DNA from: JBOGZD01 sp050697155
GTDB lineage: Bacteria > Actinomycetota > Thermoleophilia > Solirubrobacterales > 70-9
Length of the DNA stretch: 7,211 bases
Assembly (NCBI GenBank): GCA_050697155.1
Contig: JBOGZD010000131.1
Coordinates: 1-7,211, forward strand
Reading direction: 5' to 3'
Shown: piece by piece, positions 5,098 to 7,211 of the stretch
Position numbering within the stretch: the stretch's first letter is position 1
How the letters are laid out: every line of letters begins with the position of its first letter
Program-made: the position numbers and the translations under genes
Notes under the pieces: model-generated
The model's input: only the letters and a program-made list of their open reading frames with translations
Told to the model about the DNA's origin: nothing
Databases searched by the model: none

Positions 5098-5134
5098 GTT
5101 TCGGTGCAGCAGCCGGTACCGCGGGCCGGGCACT
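5071..5134 (+). repeat. Promoter/leader direct repeat, downstream copy (orphan promoter)
   Basis: TTGACT (5071-5076), 18 bases, then TAGGTT (5095-5100) reproduce the FAAL promoter with the same spacing, and similarity continues to 5134. The copy overlaps the FAAL 3' end: its -35 is coding, and its TATAGG contains the TAG stop. It points toward the converging sulfotransferase gene and has no plus-strand gene after it. It could be a relic of a lost downstream gene, an antisense promoter, or a duplicated intergenic module. Confidence 0.6.
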
Positions 5135-5143
5135 GCGCCGGCC
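5124..5143. terminator. GC-rich hairpin in the convergent gap between FAAL and sulfotransferase genes
   Basis: GGCCGG (5124-5129) pairs with CCGGCC (5138-5143) around an 8-base loop, in the 50-bp gap between two converging stop codons. Its position suits a bidirectional terminator, but no T-run follows on either strand. Part of it belongs to the repeated promoter/leader segment. Confidence 0.35.
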
Positions 5144-5147
5144 TCAG

Positions 5148-7211
5148 CTACGCCGCGGCTTCGGCCAGGTCGCGCTCGGGGAGCACGTAGGAGAGGTTGA
5201 CGGCGTCCGAGCCGTGCTCGGCGATCTCCGGGAACTTCATCCCGGGGAGGATCTGGACGTCGAAGATCTCCTGGACGATGTCCTCGAAGCGCAGGAAGCC
5301 GATCACCTGGGAGGTCTCGATGTTGACCACCCAGACGCCGCACTGGCGCTCCTCGAGCCGGCCGGTGAGCGGCAGGCCGCCGAAGGTGGTCGCCTCGCGG
5401 ACCTCGGAGAGGCCGACGAACGCCAGCGGCCCGGCGAAGGTGAGCCCGCGGGTAAAGCCGGGAAGCTCGACCACGGTCTCGACCTCGCCCGTGTCGAGGT
5501 CGATCGTGGCCAGCGACCCCTCGCCGGACTCGAGCAGCCAGAGCCGGTCGCGATACCAGCGCGGCGAGTGCGGCATCGAGAGCCCCTTGACCACGGTCTC
5601 GGACGACTCGACATCGATCAGCACCCCGCCCGACGCCTTGTTCTCGCGCCAACCGCCGGGGGTGTCGGTCTCGCCGAGCGCGGTCACGTAGCGGACCTTG
5701 TCGTCGATCACCGCGAGCCCGTTGAGGTGGCAGCGGTCCTCGGCGGCGAGCTTGCTGATGAACGACGGCCGCCAGCGGGGGACGAAGCTGTGCTCGCCAT
5801 CGAGGGTCGCCAGGCAGGAAAAGCGGGTCGCCACCACCCAAAGCTCGTCCTCGGCGTAGGCCACGTCGTGGATGCGGATGTCGCCGGTGTACTGGATCCG
5901 GCGCGGGATCAGGCAGGCGTCGTGCTTCTCGGGCGCCGGCTCGAGCTTCTCGCAGACCTGGGGCAGGTTCTGGTACTCCCAGACCTGCGACTGGGTGCCG
6001 ATCGCGAGCCTCGGCGCCTTCCACGCCAGCCCCATCGGGGTCTCGAAGCCGCGGAAGTGCGTGTTGAGACCCTTGCCGACCTTGCGCGCGCAGATCAGCC
6101 TCCCGGTCTGGTAGGTGGTGATCAGCAGCGAGCTTCCGAGCTGGCCGAGGATCTCGGGGAAGTTCGAGGTGTTGACGCTGCGCAGCGGCGAGGCCCCGGC
6201 GCCGGCCGCTCCGCGCTGGCCGCGCTGGCCCTGCTGCGGGCGGGTTGACGGCGGCTCGTCGACCCACTTTCGCGCCTGCCGGCCGAGCTCCTCTACCTGC
6301 GGCAGCACCGGCTCGAGCACCTCTTCGTGCCGGCGCCACTTCTCGGGCTCGGGCGGGGTAACGGTGTGGCGCGAGTGCGGCAACTCGTCCTCGAGCTCCT
6401 GGTCCCACTCGAGCTCGGCGAACTTGCAGATCTTCTCGATCTCGGCCTGCGGGTCGGCGACGAGCTGGGCGTAGTCGACCACGTGGATCCGCTGGCCCGG
6501 AATCCGCTCGAGGTCGTGCAGCAGGGCGTGGGTGGCCTTCGCCCACTGGTCGGCGACGATCTCGGGCAGCTCCTTACCGCGCAGCTTTCGCCACTCGGGG
6601 GTGAGCACCATCGACCACGGCGGGCCGGGCCAGTCGGGAAGCTGCGGGTAGGTGACGAAGCGCCCCGACTCCCAGGCGGTGATCATCGAGCTCAGCGACT
6701 CGCGCGGGTCGCGGTAGAGGTAGACGAAGAGGCCGTTCGGGAAGACCGCGTTCAGGAACGGCACCCGGAGGCTGTTCTTCGGCGTCTTCTCGAGCATCCG
6801 CAGCCCGGCGGCGTCCTCGGCCGGCTGCTCGCCGTCGCGGTCGCGAAGCTGGGAGAGGAAGACCGAGCGCAGCCGCTCGGCGGCGGCCGGGGTGGCGTCG
6901 GTCGGCGTGAGCCGGTTGGAGTCCCAGCCGCGGTTGGCGGGCTGAAGGCCGGGCAGGCTCTCGATCACCTGATGGCTCTCGCCGCCCACCGTCCAGAGGC
7001 TCGGCGAGCGGGCCAGGGTCTCGAACAGGAAGCTGGTGCCCGAGCGCGGCGGCGCGACGATGAAGATCGGGCGGGCAAACCGCTGCAGGTTCTGCGAGCG
7101 GACCCGGTTGCGCTGGGCGCCGATCCGCCCGCGCTGCTGCTGCTGTTGCTGTGCGGCCGCCGCCTGCCGGGCCTCGCCGGTGGCCGCGCCCGGAGCCGCG
7201 GCGGCCTGCCC
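5148..7211 (-). CDS. Sulfotransferase fused to a TIGR03032/DUF4915-type domain (N-terminus outside window)
   Basis: The frame is open from the window edge (7211) to the TAG at 5150-5148, giving 687 visible residues. A GTG at 6989 is internal, because the PAPS-binding motif PIFIVAPPRSGTSFLFETLA (48-67) lies upstream of it. The sulfotransferase domain spans about 47-320. It includes GGESH (76-80, possible catalytic Glu/His), EKTPKNSLRVPFL, and the 3'-phosphate motif YLYRDPRESLSSM (164-176). A Gln/Arg/Gly/Ala linker (325-342) follows. The second domain (about 344-672) has TTYQTGRL, ETPMGLAW, YTGDIRIHD, WRPSFISKLAAEDRCHLNGL, GLSMPHSPRW and LPGFTRGLTF, the landmarks I recall from TIGR03032 proteins, whose function is unknown. 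It should transfer sulfate from PAPS to an unknown acceptor. It converges with the FAAL gene. Residues 1-46 are Ala/Gln/Arg-rich and look like another linker. Confidence 0.85.
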   Translation of the reverse strand, partial: GQAAAAPGAATGEARQAAAAQQQQQQRGRIGAQRNRVRSQNLQRFARPIFIVAPPRSGTSFLFETLARSPSLWTVGGESHQVIESLPGLQPANRGWDSNRLTPTDATPAAAERLRSVFLSQLRDRDGEQPAEDAAGLRMLEKTPKNSLRVPFLNAVFPNGLFVYLYRDPRESLSSMITAWESGRFVTYPQLPDWPGPPWSMVLTPEWRKLRGKELPEIVADQWAKATHALLHDLERIPGQRIHVVDYAQLVADPQAEIEKICKFAELEWDQELEDELPHSRHTVTPPEPEKWRRHEEVLEPVLPQVEELGRQARKWVDEPPSTRPQQGQRGQRGAAGAGASPLRSVNTSNFPEILGQLGSSLLITTYQTGRLICARKVGKGLNTHFRGFETPMGLAWKAPRLAIGTQSQVWEYQNLPQVCEKLEPAPEKHDACLIPRRIQYTGDIRIHDVAYAEDELWVVATRFSCLATLDGEHSFVPRWRPSFISKLAAEDRCHLNGLAVIDDKVRYVTALGETDTPGGWRENKASGGVLIDVESSETVVKGLSMPHSPRWYRDRLWLLESGEGSLATIDLDTGEVETVVELPGFTRGLTFAGPLAFVGLSEVREATTFGGLPLTGRLEERQCGVWVVNIETSQVIGFLRFEDIVQEIFDVQILPGMKFPEIAEHGSDAVNLSYVLPERDLAEAAA
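6212..6229 (-). repeat. 9-bp tandem repeat in the interdomain linker
   Basis: CGCGCTGGC occurs twice in tandem (6212-6220, 6221-6229). On the minus strand it encodes repeated Gln-Arg-Gly in the linker between the sulfotransferase and TIGR03032 domains. This is a likely spot for slippage and linker length variation. Confidence 0.7.
7134..7151 (-). repeat. CAG/CAA trinucleotide run encoding six glutamines
   Basis: Six glutamine codons (five CAG, one CAA on the minus strand) form the core of the Ala/Gln-rich segment ahead of the sulfotransferase domain, residues 21-26 of the visible protein. The composition resembles the interdomain linker at 6186-6239. Confidence 0.7.

Noticed and set aside
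5058..6248. A 396-codon plus-strand frame opposite the sulfotransferase-TIGR03032 gene
   Set aside because: It is the antisense shadow of a well-supported gene. It has no recognisable domain or ribosome site, although the orphan promoter at 5071 lies near its start.
3145..6546. A 1133-codon open frame on the minus strand
   Set aside because: It runs antisense to the FAAL gene and out of frame with the sulfotransferase gene. Its product is Arg/Ala/Gly/Pro-rich low-complexity sequence with no motifs, typical of a GC-rich shadow frame.
1..7211. tRNA, rRNA, CRISPR array, insertion sequence or known riboswitch
   Set aside because: I looked on both strands and saw no cloverleaf, regular spaced repeats, transposase motifs or terminal inverted repeats, and no leader long enough for a known riboswitch.

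Overview
The window is very GC-rich (about 70% by eye), with dense short genes, GTG/TTG starts, several apparently leaderless transcripts and actinobacterial protein families. The best guess is a high-GC actinobacterium, perhaps of the Thermoleophilia (Solirubrobacterales-like). That assignment is inferred from style and family resemblance only; there is no rRNA or marker gene here.

Positions 1-1067 are an accessory patch. The window opens in the 3' end of a DUF6036-type nucleotidyltransferase gene. A complete VapBC-like toxin-antitoxin pair follows: an AbrB-fold antitoxin with a leaderless promoter and an inverted repeat over its start, then a PIN-domain toxin with all four acidic residues. 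Directly after the toxin stop, in the same frame, lies a tail that looks like the last residues of an RTX-like calcium-binding repeat protein, probably a gene remnant.

Positions 1073-3200 hold two tandem, about 80% identical alpha/beta-hydrolase (carboxylesterase-like) genes in the same orientation. The first is intact. The second has lost one base near 3031-3035, which throws the Asp/His part of the triad out of frame. Between them, on the minus strand, sits a two-gene operon: a 47-aa reading frame (2249-2392) overlapping by ATGA with a small nucleotidyltransferase (1761-2252). This looks like another toxin-antitoxin-type module placed between the two esterase copies.

Positions 3197-5097 carry a promoter, a short hairpin leader, a good ribosome binding site and a complete fatty-acyl-AMP ligase (FAAL-type adenylating enzyme). 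The roughly 64-bp promoter/leader segment upstream of this gene is repeated as a direct copy across its 3' end (5071-5134), where it points into the converging gene and drives no visible coding sequence.

Positions 5148-7211, minus strand, are one long gene cut by the window edge. It encodes a PAPS-dependent sulfotransferase domain joined by a Gln/Arg/Gly/Ala linker to a TIGR03032/DUF4915-type domain, with a second Ala/Gln-rich segment ahead of the sulfotransferase domain. The FAAL and the sulfotransferase fusion converge, so they are not one operon, but together they suggest lipid or surface-metabolite tailoring. No carrier protein or polyketide synthase is visible. The most interesting points are the sulfotransferase-TIGR03032 fusion, the orphan promoter copy flanking the FAAL, and the unlisted 47-aa partner of the nucleotidyltransferase.
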